Below are positions 1 through 8,353 of a stretch of 26,285 bases of DNA, piece by piece (the stretch's first letter is position 1; each line of letters begins with the position of its first letter). This DNA comes from CANHEE01 sp043777755 (lineage in GTDB: Bacteria; Bacteroidota; Bacteroidia; Chitinophagales; Saprospiraceae). The stretch spans positions 1-26,285 of the forward strand of contig JAYWHK010000158.1 of the NCBI GenBank assembly GCA_043777755.1, in the 5' to 3' direction. A model generated the notes under the pieces. The model was given only the letters and a program-made list of their open reading frames with translations, was not told the origin of the DNA and did not search any database. A program made the translations under genes and the position numbers.

Positions 1-40
1 CTTTCCGTAGCGTTGGCATTAATGCCAACGCTACGGAAAG
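1..40. repeat. Perfect 40-bp palindrome (dispersed repeat family, full copy)
   Basis: The 40 bases read identically on both strands: the arm CTTTCCGTAGCGTTGGCATT is followed directly by its reverse complement. It lies 17 bp beyond the stop codon of the S9 peptidase gene, so it could act as a transcription terminator or cruciform. A degenerate half copy (about 25 of 30 positions) is found at 15943-15972, which makes this a dispersed intergenic repeat rather than a one-off hairpin. The window begins at its first base, so it may extend further left. Confidence 0.9.
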
Positions 41-56
41 ACCAACGCTGCAAAAA

Positions 57-2876
57 TCACGGTTTTTTACGAATACCTTTCTCTATCGCGGGACTACTAT
101 TTTTCATCCAATCGGGTTCTTTTGCGCCTTTGAGGTAAAAATCAAAATATTCTTGCATTCGGACGTTAAAATCCAAGCGATTTTGCCATTTCAAAGGCCA
201 ATGCGGTTCGTCGTTGTAATTCAAAAGCCAAGTTGGTTTACCCAAACGACGCAATCCTGTGAAATATTCGATGCCTTGATACCAAGGAACTGCGCCATCT
301 TTGTCATTGTGCAAAATCAAAACAGGCGTTTTTACCTTATCTAAAGTGAACAATGGAGAATTTTCGAGGTAGCGCAAAGGGTATTCCCAAAGGCTTCCAC
401 CAATGCGGCTTTGTTGTTTTTCGTATTGAAATTGACGAACAACGCCGCTTTCCCAGCGAATACCGCCGTAAGCACTCGTCATGTTCACAACTGGCGCACC
501 AGCTTCTGCACATTTGAAAAGATTGGTTCTCGTAATGATATAAGCCGTCTGATAACCACCCCAGCTATGTCCTTGAATACCAACGTTTTGCGCATCTACA
601 AAGCCTTTATCTATCAAAGAAGTTACGCCAGAAACCAAGCAATTCATAGCGGATTCGCCAGGATAGCCTTCCTTATAAACGATGTCAGGATTGAAAACCA
701 AGTAGCCTCGGCTGGCATAAAATGTATAATTGATGTTGGAGCGATGCGGTTCTGGCGTGCGGTGAATATTCAAGCCTTGCGAACTCCGCTCGTAATAATT
801 TACAATCATTGGGTATTTTTTCTTCGGGTCAAAACCTTCTGGTTTTACCAAAAGCCCCTTTAAACGTTGCCCGTCAGAAGATGTCCATTCATACAGTTCT
901 ATGTCGCCCCAAGTGTAATTTGTTTGTTGTGGATTGGCGTTTGATATTTTTTGAGCTGCTGAAAAATTCAAATTTTTACAAGTCAAAACATCAGGAAACG
1001 TTCTAAAATTTTCTTTTGAAAAAAGATAAACATCTGCGTTTTTTGCTTTGATTACATTGCGACTTACAGCAGCTAAAGGTTCATAATGAGCTGATTTTAA
1101 AAGATTTACACGCAAATCTAACGTTGCATAGCCTTCACCTTTTGTATTTTCACTCACATAATGCAACAAAATAGTGTCGTCAGGTTTGATGAATTTTTTA
1201 TCTTTATCCAAATTAAGATAACGGTAAGAAGTTTGTTTGTCACGACCTTTCGTAAGGTTTTGAGCAGTATTTTCTCCATTTGGGTCGATTTTCCAAAGGT
1301 CATATTTGTCATAAATCAACAAAGATTCATCGTCTTTCAACCAAGCAGCTATGCCATAAGCATCAGGATTGGTAGGAACATCATTTTCTTCGTCGAACAA
1401 TTTTGTAAGAATATTTTTTGATAGATTTACGATTTTTTGATTGCTGCGGTTATAACACAACCAGGCGGAATCTGTCGCTTGATACCAATAAATGTATTTT
1501 CCTTGCGGTGAGAAATTAGGAAAACCTGAGGCTTTCTGAAAAACACTTTTCATTTCGCCTGTTTTTATATTTTTCAGAAAAATATCTTTGTAAGAAAAAC
1601 CTTCCCAAGAGCTTTCTTTGCGGTAATTAAAATCATTAGAAATCAAAACCCAATCGCCATTTCGATCAGTCATGTAACGCACTTGTTTGGAGGAATCATC
1701 ACTTACAATAGACATAATTTGTTGATTTTCAATACTATACGCTATTGGATAGTTTCTTTTTTTATCTTCTTCCAACTGATTGTTTTGCTGCGTATAAAGG
1801 CGTTGGTCTTTGTAATTCCAAACTTCGACATTCACAACTTCCTCAGGCAAAGCTAAAGTATCTTGCAAAATTGGTGATGGCGCAATGCCCCAAAAAATTG
1901 TTTTTTCATCTTTGCTAAAAGAAGGCGTAGCGTATTCGCTTACAATCCAATTTTGGGCTAACAAAGAATTTTTATTGTCAAAAATGGACATTGCTTCGCT
2001 GCCATTTTGAGAAAAAAACAATGAAAATGGACGAATCTGCGCTCTTGTTGTATCAACATCTGCCAAAAAAGAAGTATAAACTCCTGATTTACTGATGTTT
2101 ATATTTTTATAATTTCCTTTTTTAGTTTCTTTTAGCGTTTGCAGAATTTGTTTTTCACAATCATGCAAATATGCTCCTGAGCGAAAATTTGTATCAATAC
2201 CCGTGCTTAAAAAAGCCAATTTTTTACCTTCTTCCGAAAATGTATATTCTTTGACATAATCGTATATTTTTTCTACGCCAGACTTCAAGTCACGCACACT
2301 TAGGCGAAAACCATTGTCTTTGTTTTCATCTTTTTTCTTTTTAGGAAGCACTTTTGCAGCTGCACTGTCTTTTTTTGCTGCGTTTTTATCGTCTTTTTTG
2401 TCCTTTTTTTCTTTTTCTGGCTCACGCAAAAAAGCAATCGTAGTAGCCCATTTTTCAGGCATTTTATACGATTTCACATTCGGAATTTTCAGCATTTTCT
2501 TTTCCAACAATTCATAGATACAAAGAGTGTCTTTAGGCAAAGCATCGTCTTTGATTTTGCGGCGGCGTTGCGCTTTGAGCGTGTCCGTAAAAGGCTTTAT
2601 TTTTGCTATAAAAAACTGATTATCAGCACTAAATTGTGCTTCGCTACTTCTTGAAAAAATATATTCTCGCTTGTTTTCCAAGTCGTACAATAGGGTCGTA
2701 ACATCGCCTTCGCCTGGCGTAAGTTGATAGCTCGCCCAGCGACCATCGTTGGAAATTTGTGTTTTTTCGATTTTTTTCCACGTCTTAAAATCGCTATGTT
2801 CAAGCGTTTTTTTGATATTGTTTTGCGCAAAAACAAGGCAAGGAAAAAATAAAATGCTAAAAATAAAGTGTTTCAT
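57..2876 (-). CDS. Secreted S9-family (prolyl oligopeptidase-like) serine peptidase
   Basis: A 939-residue exported serine peptidase. Seen: a signal peptide (hydrophobic residues 4-16, likely cleavage after LVFA-17 before QNN); a long N-terminal region resembling the S9 beta-propeller, interrupted by a very Lys/Asp-rich stretch at about 153-189; and a C-terminal alpha/beta-hydrolase domain from about 660. Catalytic residues are Ser771 in GHSWGGY, Asp860 in HNDKDGAVPW and His892 in DEPHW, spaced as in dipeptidyl-peptidase IV relatives. Family knowledge: these enzymes cleave short peptides, often after proline, in the periplasm or outside the cell. Large S9 proteins of this size with a Lys-rich insert are familiar in Bacteroidota. 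The exact specificity cannot be read from sequence. The gene stands alone and is divergent from fabH. Confidence 0.93.
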   Translation of the reverse strand: MKHFIFSILFFPCLVFAQNNIKKTLEHSDFKTWKKIEKTQISNDGRWASYQLTPGEGDVTTLLYDLENKREYIFSRSSEAQFSADNQFFIAKIKPFTDTLKAQRRRKIKDDALPKDTLCIYELLEKKMLKIPNVKSYKMPEKWATTIAFLREPEKEKKDKKDDKNAAKKDSAAAKVLPKKKKDENKDNGFRLSVRDLKSGVEKIYDYVKEYTFSEEGKKLAFLSTGIDTNFRSGAYLHDCEKQILQTLKETKKGNYKNINISKSGVYTSFLADVDTTRAQIRPFSLFFSQNGSEAMSIFDNKNSLLAQNWIVSEYATPSFSKDEKTIFWGIAPSPILQDTLALPEEVVNVEVWNYKDQRLYTQQNNQLEEDKKRNYPIAYSIENQQIMSIVSDDSSKQVRYMTDRNGDWVLISNDFNYRKESSWEGFSYKDIFLKNIKTGEMKSVFQKASGFPNFSPQGKYIYWYQATDSAWLCYNRSNQKIVNLSKNILTKLFDEENDVPTNPDAYGIAAWLKDDESLLIYDKYDLWKIDPNGENTAQNLTKGRDKQTSYRYLNLDKDKKFIKPDDTILLHYVSENTKGEGYATLDLRVNLLKSAHYEPLAAVSRNVIKAKNADVYLFSKENFRTFPDVLTCKNLNFSAAQKISNANPQQTNYTWGDIELYEWTSSDGQRLKGLLVKPEGFDPKKKYPMIVNYYERSSQGLNIHRTPEPHRSNINYTFYASRGYLVFNPDIVYKEGYPGESAMNCLVSGVTSLIDKGFVDAQNVGIQGHSWGGYQTAYIITRTNLFKCAEAGAPVVNMTSAYGGIRWESGVVRQFQYEKQQSRIGGSLWEYPLRYLENSPLFTLDKVKTPVLILHNDKDGAVPWYQGIEYFTGLRRLGKPTWLLNYNDEPHWPLKWQNRLDFNVRMQEYFDFYLKGAKEPDWMKNSSPAIEKGIRKKP

Positions 2877-2965
2877 TGTTATTTTTTTTATATGGCACGA
2901 AATTAAAAGAAAAAGTAAGAAAAATTGGAAATTATAGTTTTTTTATTTCTAAATAATGAAATTTT

Positions 2966-2996
2966 TTGAATATTAATTCTTTTTGATATATTTTTG
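2966..2996 (+). promoter_or_regulatory. Bacteroidota-type promoter (TTG-N20-TATTTTTG)
   Basis: TTG at 2966-2968 and TATTTTTG at 2989-2996 are separated by 20 bp, matching the Bacteroidota primary-sigma consensus (TTG, 17-23 bp, TAnnTTTG). It points at fabH, whose start is about 210 bp downstream. The transcript would begin with the hairpin at 3001-3025. Confidence 0.55.
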
Positions 2997-3000
2997 CAGT

Positions 3001-3025
3001 AGTACAGCTAAGTTAAGCGTGTACT
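3001..3025 (+). other. Short hairpin at the predicted transcript start
   Basis: AGTACA (3001-3006) pairs with TGTACT (3020-3025) and GCT (3007-3009) with AGC (3016-3018), leaving a bulged G and the loop AAGTTA. It lies 5 bp downstream of the TATTTTTG element, so it would sit at the 5' end of the RNA. It may be a 5' stabilising stem, or part of a leader or small RNA; no known RNA family was recognised. Confidence 0.4.
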
Positions 3026-3081
3026 AAAAACTGAAAACTAAGGAAAAGTCGATTTCTGTATGATAGATTTGTAAAAAGACT

Positions 3082-3089
3082 TATATTTG
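3082..3089 (+). promoter_or_regulatory. Second -7 element TATATTTG upstream of fabH
   Basis: TATATTTG is an exact TAnnTTTG match, 120 bp upstream of the fabH start. No TTG lies at the ideal distance upstream, so it is weaker than, or alternative to, the promoter at 2966-2996. Confidence 0.45.
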
Positions 3090-3208
3090 CGTTTTAAAAG
3101 GGGGAAACGATACAGTACACGGAACTTTTGAACTTATTAAACCGTCATTGCAAGAATGAAAATAAAAATTATAAAACACTGATTGTCAAATAATTAAAAT
3201 CAAAATAA

Positions 3209-4264
3209 ATGAAAAAATCAAAAATTGCAGGAATTGGCTATTATGTTCCAGAGCGTATTGTAACCAACGATGACCTTTCAAAAGTAATGGAAACTACGGA
3301 CGAATGGGTGCAAGAACGTACAGGTATTAAAGAGCGTCGTTACGCTGAAAAACATAAGGAAACAACAACAACTTTGGGCGCAAAAGCTGCCAAAATCGCC
3401 ATCGAAAGGGCTGGAATCACCACTGACGATGTTGATTTTATTATTTTTGCAACATTGAGTCCAGATTATTATTTCCCTGGTTGTGGCGTGTTGTTGCAGC
3501 GAGAAATGGGTTTTGCAAAGAGAGAAGTTGGTGCGTTGGACATTCGCAATCAGTGCAGCGGTTTTATCTATGCACTTTCAATTGGCGACCAATTCATCAA
3601 AACTGGAATGTACAAAAACATCTTGGTTGTTGGGTCAGAAATGCACTCAATGGGTCTTGATTTTACGACACGAGGTCGCAATGTAACGGTGATTTTTGGC
3701 GACGGTGCTGGCGCAGTCGTTTTGCAACCAACAGAAAAAGAAGGTCAAGGAATTTTAACGACAAAACTTCATGCCGATGGTACGCACGCCGAAGAATTAG
3801 CGTTCCGTAACCCTGGAAGTCATGGCGGTTATCACGCTCCTGAGGAAGATTTTAAATATCCAACGTCAGAATATGGTGATATTTTTATTTACCCTGGCAT
3901 GATGGAAACGGACGATATTTATCCTAACATGAATGGTCAATTTGTATTTAAAATGGCGGTACAAAAATTCCCTGAGGTTATCAAAGAAGCATTAGATGAT
4001 TGTGGTTTGGCTTCTACGGACATAGATATGTTGATTCCGCATCAAGCAAATCTGCGTATTGCTCAGTTTGTACAAAAAACTTTGCGCTTACCTGACGAAA
4101 AAGTTTACAACAATATCCAAAAATACGGAAATACCACCGCTGCTTCTATACCAATTGCACTTTGTGAGGCTTGGGAATCTGGCAAAATCAAAGAAGGTGA
4201 CTTGGTTTGTTTGGCTGCTTTTGGTAGCGGATTTACTTGGGCATCAGCGTTGATTCGCTGGTAA
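3209..4264 (+). CDS. fabH: 3-oxoacyl-ACP synthase III family protein (FabH/KASIII-like)
   Basis: A 351-residue thiolase-fold condensing enzyme. FabH starts fatty-acid synthesis by condensing acetyl-CoA with malonyl-ACP; relatives start other ketide chains. Seen: Cys116 in NQCSGF, His278 in PHQAN and Asn308 in YGNTTAAS, which form the Cys-His-Asn triad, and a C-terminal glycine motif (AAFGSGFTW). It is longer than E. coli FabH (317 residues); the extra length falls mainly at about 195-245, a Gly/Tyr/Asp-rich insertion between the two halves, near the region that shapes the acyl pocket. Such longer KASIII proteins are common in Bacteroidota, so the primary fatty-acid role is likely but not proven. 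It is not clustered with plsX, rpmF or acpP as in many bacteria; it is monocistronic and convergent with thrS. Confidence 0.88.
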   Translation: MKKSKIAGIGYYVPERIVTNDDLSKVMETTDEWVQERTGIKERRYAEKHKETTTTLGAKAAKIAIERAGITTDDVDFIIFATLSPDYYFPGCGVLLQREMGFAKREVGALDIRNQCSGFIYALSIGDQFIKTGMYKNILVVGSEMHSMGLDFTTRGRNVTVIFGDGAGAVVLQPTEKEGQGILTTKLHADGTHAEELAFRNPGSHGGYHAPEEDFKYPTSEYGDIFIYPGMMETDDIYPNMNGQFVFKMAVQKFPEVIKEALDDCGLASTDIDMLIPHQANLRIAQFVQKTLRLPDEKVYNNIQKYGNTTAASIPIALCEAWESGKIKEGDLVCLAAFGSGFTWASALIRW

Positions 4265-4318
4265 AAAACCAGTTTGATTGTTGGAATGTTGAATTGTTCC
4301 AATGTTACATACACAAAA

Positions 4319-4386
4319 GATATTGGTTATTAGATATTAAAGATATTACAAACGCTTGGTGTTCAATATTTTGCATAAATGCAAAA
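4319..4386 (+). repeat. Dispersed intergenic repeat, copy A
   Basis: The core at 4319-4372 matches the reverse complement of 17204-17257 at 51 of 54 positions, and 4342-4386 matches 11237-11281 at 43 of 45. The 3' end carries a small palindrome, TTTTGCAT-AA-ATGCAAAA. It lies between the convergent fabH and thrS genes, just before their shared terminator. Confidence 0.88.
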
Positions 4387-4394
4387 AACCAATC

Positions 4395-4430
4395 AAAAAA
4401 TCCAGCACATTTTCATGTGCTGGATTTTTT
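4395..4430. terminator. Bidirectional rho-independent terminator, fabH/thrS
   Basis: The perfect 16-bp stem AAAAAATCCAGCACAT, with loop TTTC, closes on ATGTGCTGGATTTTTT. The stem is GC-containing at its centre and has A and T tracts on its two sides, so it can terminate both the incoming fabH transcript and the opposing thrS transcript. Confidence 0.92.
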
Positions 4431-4458
4431 ATTTTACAGTGAAAAAATTATTCACTAA

Positions 4459-6378
4459 CTATAGCAAGGTTTTGAAATATTCCACAAATGCTTCTATACT
4501 CATCATACCTTTATCGCCATCGCCTTGTTTGCGGACAGAAATTTCGCCAGCTTCGACTTCTTTTTCACCAATAACCATCATCATCGGAATACGTTTGAGT
4601 TCTGTATCACGGATTTTACGACCAACAGTTTCGTTTCTATCATCTACATAACCTCTGATGTCTTGTAGTTCCAACTGACGTTTTACTTCGTTGCAATAAT
4701 CCACAAAACGCTCACTTACAGGCAGTAACGCATACTGATCAGGTGCTAACCACAATGGAAATTTACCTGCGCAATGTTCTATCAATACACCCATAAAACG
4801 CTCCATAGAACCAAATGGCGCACGGTGAATCATCACTGGACGGTGTGCTTGATTGTCAGAACCAATGTATTCCAATTCAAAACGCTCTGGCAAGTTGTAA
4901 TCTACTTGGATTGTACCCAATTGCCAACTACGTCCGAGCGCATCTTTAATCATAAAATCTAATTTTGGTCCATAAAATGCTGCTTCGTCATAAGCCGTTA
5001 CAGTGGTCAAACCAGCTTCGGCTGTTGCTTCGATGATGGCAGCTTCGGCTTTGTCCCAATTTTCTTCACTTCCCAAATATTTTTCACGGTCAGTTTGATG
5101 ACGGAGTGAAATCTGAGCCGTAACGTCATTGAATTCAAATTTTTTCAACACCGTCAATACCAAATCCAATACACTCAAAAACTCTGTTTTGATTTGGTCA
5201 GGCGTACAAAAAATGTGCGCATCGTCTTGAGTGAAACAACGAACACGAGTCAAACCGTGTAATTCTCCACTTTGTTCGTAGCGATAAACTGTACCAAATT
5301 CAGCAATTCTCAAAGGCAATTCCTTGTAAGAACGAGGTTTATGACCAAAAATCTCGCAGTGATGCGGACAGTTCATTGGTTTTAACATAAACAATTCATT
5401 CTCATTGGGCGTATGAATTGGCTGAAAACTATCCGCACCGTATTTTGCCCAGTGACCAGATGTTTCGTACAAATCTTTTTTACCAATATGCGGTGTAATT
5501 ACAGGCTGATAACCACGTTTGAGTTGTTCATTTTTCATAAAATCCTCCAAACGAGTGCGCACGGCTGTTCCTTTTGGCAACCAAATAGGCAAACCCATTC
5601 CGACACGTTCTGAGAACATGAACAATTCCATTTCTGTACCCAACTTACGGTGATCACGTTTTTTAGCTTCTTCCAAAAGGCGTAAATATTCTTCTAAATC
5701 CGCTTGTTTTGGAAAAGTAACGGCATAAACACGGGTCATTTGTTTGCGGGTATCGTCGCCACGCCAGTAAGCACCAGCAAGGCTCATTACTTTCACAGCT
5801 TTAATGCTGCTCGTGTCAGGAATATGTGGTCCACGACACAAGTCCGTAAATCCACCTTGTTGGTAGAACGTAATTTTGCCATCTTCAAGGTCTTGTAAAA
5901 GCTCTACTTTGTACTCGTCGCCTTTGTTTTCAAAATAAGCTAAAGCATCTGCTTTTGAAACAGAAGTACGTACAAAAGCATTGGATTGACGGGCCAATTC
6001 GACCATTTTCTTTTCAATCGCAGCAAAATCATTGGCAGAAAGCATCTTGTCGCCCATGTCAATATCATAGTAAAAACCATTGGTAATGGCTGGACCAATA
6101 CCGAATTTTGTACCAGGATACAACGCCTCAATTGCTTCCGCCATTAAGTGCGCTGACGAGTGCCAAAAAGTAGCTTTTGCTTCTTTGTCATCCCAAGTAA
6201 GGAGAGCCAACGAAGAATCTTCGTGGATAGGACGAGTAGCGTCCCAAACTTCGCCATTGACTTTGGCTGCCAATACTTTTTTTGCCAAACCATGACTGAT
6301 AGATTTTGCGACATCCATCGCAGAAGTTCCTTTTTCGTACTGACGCACTGCGCCATCAGGAAGTGTAATATTCAACAT
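4459..6378 (-). CDS. thrS: Threonyl-tRNA synthetase
   Basis: A 639-residue class II aminoacyl-tRNA synthetase that charges tRNA-Thr in the cytoplasm (E. coli ThrRS has 642 residues). Domain order is standard: TGS domain (about 1-60); the editing domain with His73 and His77 in HSSAH and Cys181/His185 in DLCRGPH, which removes mischarged serine; the catalytic core (about 245-535); and the anticodon-binding domain (about 540-639). The zinc ligands that recognise threonine are present: Cys337 (NCPHH), His388 (DDAHIF) and His518 (MIHRAP). It is not followed by infC-rpmI-rplT, its usual neighbours. The 5' leader carries an inverted repeat (6393-6419) close to the start codon. Confidence 0.98.
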   Translation of the reverse strand: MLNITLPDGAVRQYEKGTSAMDVAKSISHGLAKKVLAAKVNGEVWDATRPIHEDSSLALLTWDDKEAKATFWHSSAHLMAEAIEALYPGTKFGIGPAITNGFYYDIDMGDKMLSANDFAAIEKKMVELARQSNAFVRTSVSKADALAYFENKGDEYKVELLQDLEDGKITFYQQGGFTDLCRGPHIPDTSSIKAVKVMSLAGAYWRGDDTRKQMTRVYAVTFPKQADLEEYLRLLEEAKKRDHRKLGTEMELFMFSERVGMGLPIWLPKGTAVRTRLEDFMKNEQLKRGYQPVITPHIGKKDLYETSGHWAKYGADSFQPIHTPNENELFMLKPMNCPHHCEIFGHKPRSYKELPLRIAEFGTVYRYEQSGELHGLTRVRCFTQDDAHIFCTPDQIKTEFLSVLDLVLTVLKKFEFNDVTAQISLRHQTDREKYLGSEENWDKAEAAIIEATAEAGLTTVTAYDEAAFYGPKLDFMIKDALGRSWQLGTIQVDYNLPERFELEYIGSDNQAHRPVMIHRAPFGSMERFMGVLIEHCAGKFPLWLAPDQYALLPVSERFVDYCNEVKRQLELQDIRGYVDDRNETVGRKIRDTELKRIPMMMVIGEKEVEAGEISVRKQGDGDKGMMSIEAFVEYFKTLL

Positions 6379-6392
6379 ATATAATGTGTTTT

Positions 6393-6419
6393 ATAAAAAC
6401 GACTACAAAACGTTTTTAT
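6393..6419 (-). promoter_or_regulatory. Inverted repeat in the thrS leader
   Basis: ATAAAAACG (6393-6401) and CGTTTTTAT (6411-6419) are perfect 9-bp arms around a 9-nt loop, ending 14 bp before the thrS start on the minus strand. At that distance the hairpin could affect translation initiation or be an operator. No T-box features were seen. Confidence 0.4.
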
Positions 6420-6572
6420 CGTTAGAAATTTGAAATCTTTTACGGTGAAAAGCAAATATTGTTCCGTAAAAAAGAGGACAAAACTCAAGAAGGAAAATAT
6501 TTAGTGGCGAAAAAATATTTATTTATCAAAAATAATTTATTTTTACCTTCAAAATCAAATTCTACATTTTCT

Positions 6573-7631
6573 ATGAAAAAAATTACACTCACAACACTTG
6601 TATTTTTTACTTTTCTCATTTTTACAAAAGCACAAATCCAAAAAGGAACTTATACGATGCGCCCAAGTTTGTATATTTCCCAGTTTGATGGAAGGGTTTT
6701 AGGAACATCAGCCAACAATAAACCTTTGAAGATTGGCATAGGAATGCACTATGGAAAATTTGTGACCAATCAACTTTTGATTAGGGGCGGTATTAATACC
6801 GACATTAGCAACCAAGCTCGCAATTATCCAAGTTACGCAGCAGAATTATTTGCGCAGTATTACTACTTAAAAAACTCTAAATTAAAGCCTTATGTTATTG
6901 GTGGTTTTGATTTTTCAAGAGATTTAGTACTACAAATCCTGAGCAATCCAACGAATAAAAATGATTCGATTCGTCATATCAATCAACTCGATGCTTCTTT
7001 TGGAACTGGTATTCAGTATTTTATCAATGAAAATATTGCCTTAGATGCTCGTATAGATTTTACAGCGTTGGCAATTACGCATAAGAATACAAGGCAACTC
7101 TATGAACAAAGTTATAGTTTGTCACTACGCCCTTTTTATACCTCTGCGACTTACCAATCAGCAAAAGAAATAAATGATTTTTTTTATAAAGGAAAAACAC
7201 AAATTTCAGGTCAAATCAGCTACAATCCAAAAACAATTAATGCTATTGGCGGCAGTTCTTTCTTTCAGATGAATTTTGGTGCTAAATATTCTTTGAACAA
7301 ATGGTTGGCAGTAGGTGGTAATTTTTACCATTGGAATTCTTCTAATGCTAATTATGGCTCTACCGTAGGTTTTAGTGCCAATACAGAAGCAAACATCAAA
7401 CTATCGAAAAGACTTTATTTGACACCCAATGTAGGTGTTTTTATTGATAAAACTGAAATTGAAAAATCTAAAACTACGATTAACGCTAATCTTGGTGCTA
7501 AATATTTTATCAATAAAAATATCGCTTGGACAGCAGATTTTCTTTCTTTTCAGCTGTATGAAAGTCGAAAATCTATTTTTCAACCACAAAGTGTGTTTTT
7601 CAATACTGGAATTGCTTATTATCTGAAATAA
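6573..7631 (+). CDS. Outer-membrane beta-barrel protein, function unknown
   Basis: A 352-residue exported protein. I chose the ATG at 6573 because it opens a classic signal peptide (MKKITLTTLVFFTFLIFTKA, cleavage before Q21); the upstream extension to a TTG at 6459 is Lys-rich and not signal-like. The mature part shows alternating hydrophobic and polar strands rich in Tyr, Phe, Asn and Gly, consistent with a porin-like barrel, and ends in an aromatic strand (GIAYYLK). Two similar halves can be seen, each beginning with a conserved strand pair (roughly residues 30-190 and 225-352), suggesting a duplicated barrel unit. It is divergent from thrS. The substrate or partner cannot be inferred. Confidence 0.8.
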   Translation: MKKITLTTLVFFTFLIFTKAQIQKGTYTMRPSLYISQFDGRVLGTSANNKPLKIGIGMHYGKFVTNQLLIRGGINTDISNQARNYPSYAAELFAQYYYLKNSKLKPYVIGGFDFSRDLVLQILSNPTNKNDSIRHINQLDASFGTGIQYFINENIALDARIDFTALAITHKNTRQLYEQSYSLSLRPFYTSATYQSAKEINDFFYKGKTQISGQISYNPKTINAIGGSSFFQMNFGAKYSLNKWLAVGGNFYHWNSSNANYGSTVGFSANTEANIKLSKRLYLTPNVGVFIDKTEIEKSKTTINANLGAKYFINKNIAWTADFLSFQLYESRKSIFQPQSVFFNTGIAYYLK

Positions 7632-7648
7632 ATGAAAAAACTAAGATT

Positions 7649-8332
7649 TTACAACAATTTTGAAAAAGATTCTTTGTAAGTTTCCGAAATTGGAATATAA
7701 ATACTTCCTATTTTGATGCGGTCTTTTTCGATAGAATCAATTTTTGAGATAGCGACCATGTAGGATTTATGGACTCTACAAAAACGAGAAGTCGGTAATT
7801 CGGCAGCGAGTTCGCCAAAAGTTTGGAGTGTCATTAGTTTTTTTTGAGTGGTGTGAATACGACGGTAATCGCCCATTCCTTCGATGTAAAGTAAGTCGTC
7901 AAAAAAGATTTTTTCCAAGCGGTATTCTACTTTTACAAAAAAGTAATTTTTATACTTGATAGGTGTTTCTTCTTTTTGAAAAAAAGATTGCGCACGCTCC
8001 ACTGCTTGAAAAAATCGCTCAAAAGTATAAGGTTTTAAAAGATAGTCAGCTACTTTGAGGTCGTATGCTTTGAGCGCATACTCGTGGTAAGCAGTAGTGA
8101 GAATTACTTGGCTCGTAATCGTCGCATTTTCAAGGAGTTGAATGCCTGACATCGTGCCGAGGTGAATATCCAAAAATAAGATATTCACCTCGTTTGTTTT
8201 CAAAAAAACAAGGGCATCTTGTGCATTGTCAAAAGCAGCCAAAAGACTTAAAAAAGGAATTTTTGCAATGTAATCTTTTATTCTTTCCACTGCCAAAGGC
8301 TCGTCTTCTACGATGATACAAGTATATTTCAT
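7649..8332 (-). CDS. LytTR-family response regulator
   Basis: A 227-residue two-component regulator. The N-terminal receiver domain (about 1-120) has the acidic pocket Glu9/Asp10/Glu11, phospho-acceptor Asp55 (FLDIHLG), switch Thr79/Thr80 and Lys100 in LLKPY. The C-terminal LytTR DNA-binding domain (about 125-225) contains the FFVKVEYRLEKI and SRFCRVHKSYMV motifs. LytTR proteins bind paired direct repeats about two helical turns apart. It is the last gene of the operon, 21 bp after the sensor-kinase gene, and is almost certainly phosphorylated by it. A probable binding site lies upstream of the first gene of the operon (11167-11207), which suggests autoregulation. Confidence 0.94.
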   Translation of the reverse strand: MKYTCIIVEDEPLAVERIKDYIAKIPFLSLLAAFDNAQDALVFLKTNEVNILFLDIHLGTMSGIQLLENATITSQVILTTAYHEYALKAYDLKVADYLLKPYTFERFFQAVERAQSFFQKEETPIKYKNYFFVKVEYRLEKIFFDDLLYIEGMGDYRRIHTTQKKLMTLQTFGELAAELPTSRFCRVHKSYMVAISKIDSIEKDRIKIGSIYIPISETYKESFSKLL

Positions 8333-8353
8333 GTTGTTTTATCTTATTTTATT

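Larger units (their letters stand above)
2877..3208. other. Divergent intergenic region between S9 peptidase and fabH
   Basis: This 332-bp gap contains no convincing ORF. It holds two TAnnTTTG promoter elements reading towards fabH (2989-2996 and 3082-3089) and a short hairpin at 3001-3025. I could not identify a clear promoter for the S9 peptidase on the minus strand. Confidence 0.6.

Noticed and set aside
411..863. 150-residue plus-strand frame inside the S9 peptidase gene
   Set aside because: It is antisense to a clearly conserved enzyme, has no recognisable domain or start signal, and is explained by the opposing coding frame.
6459..6572. Upstream TTG extension of the first barrel protein
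   Set aside because: It would bury the signal peptide behind 38 Lys-rich residues; ATG 6573 gives a standard exported protein.
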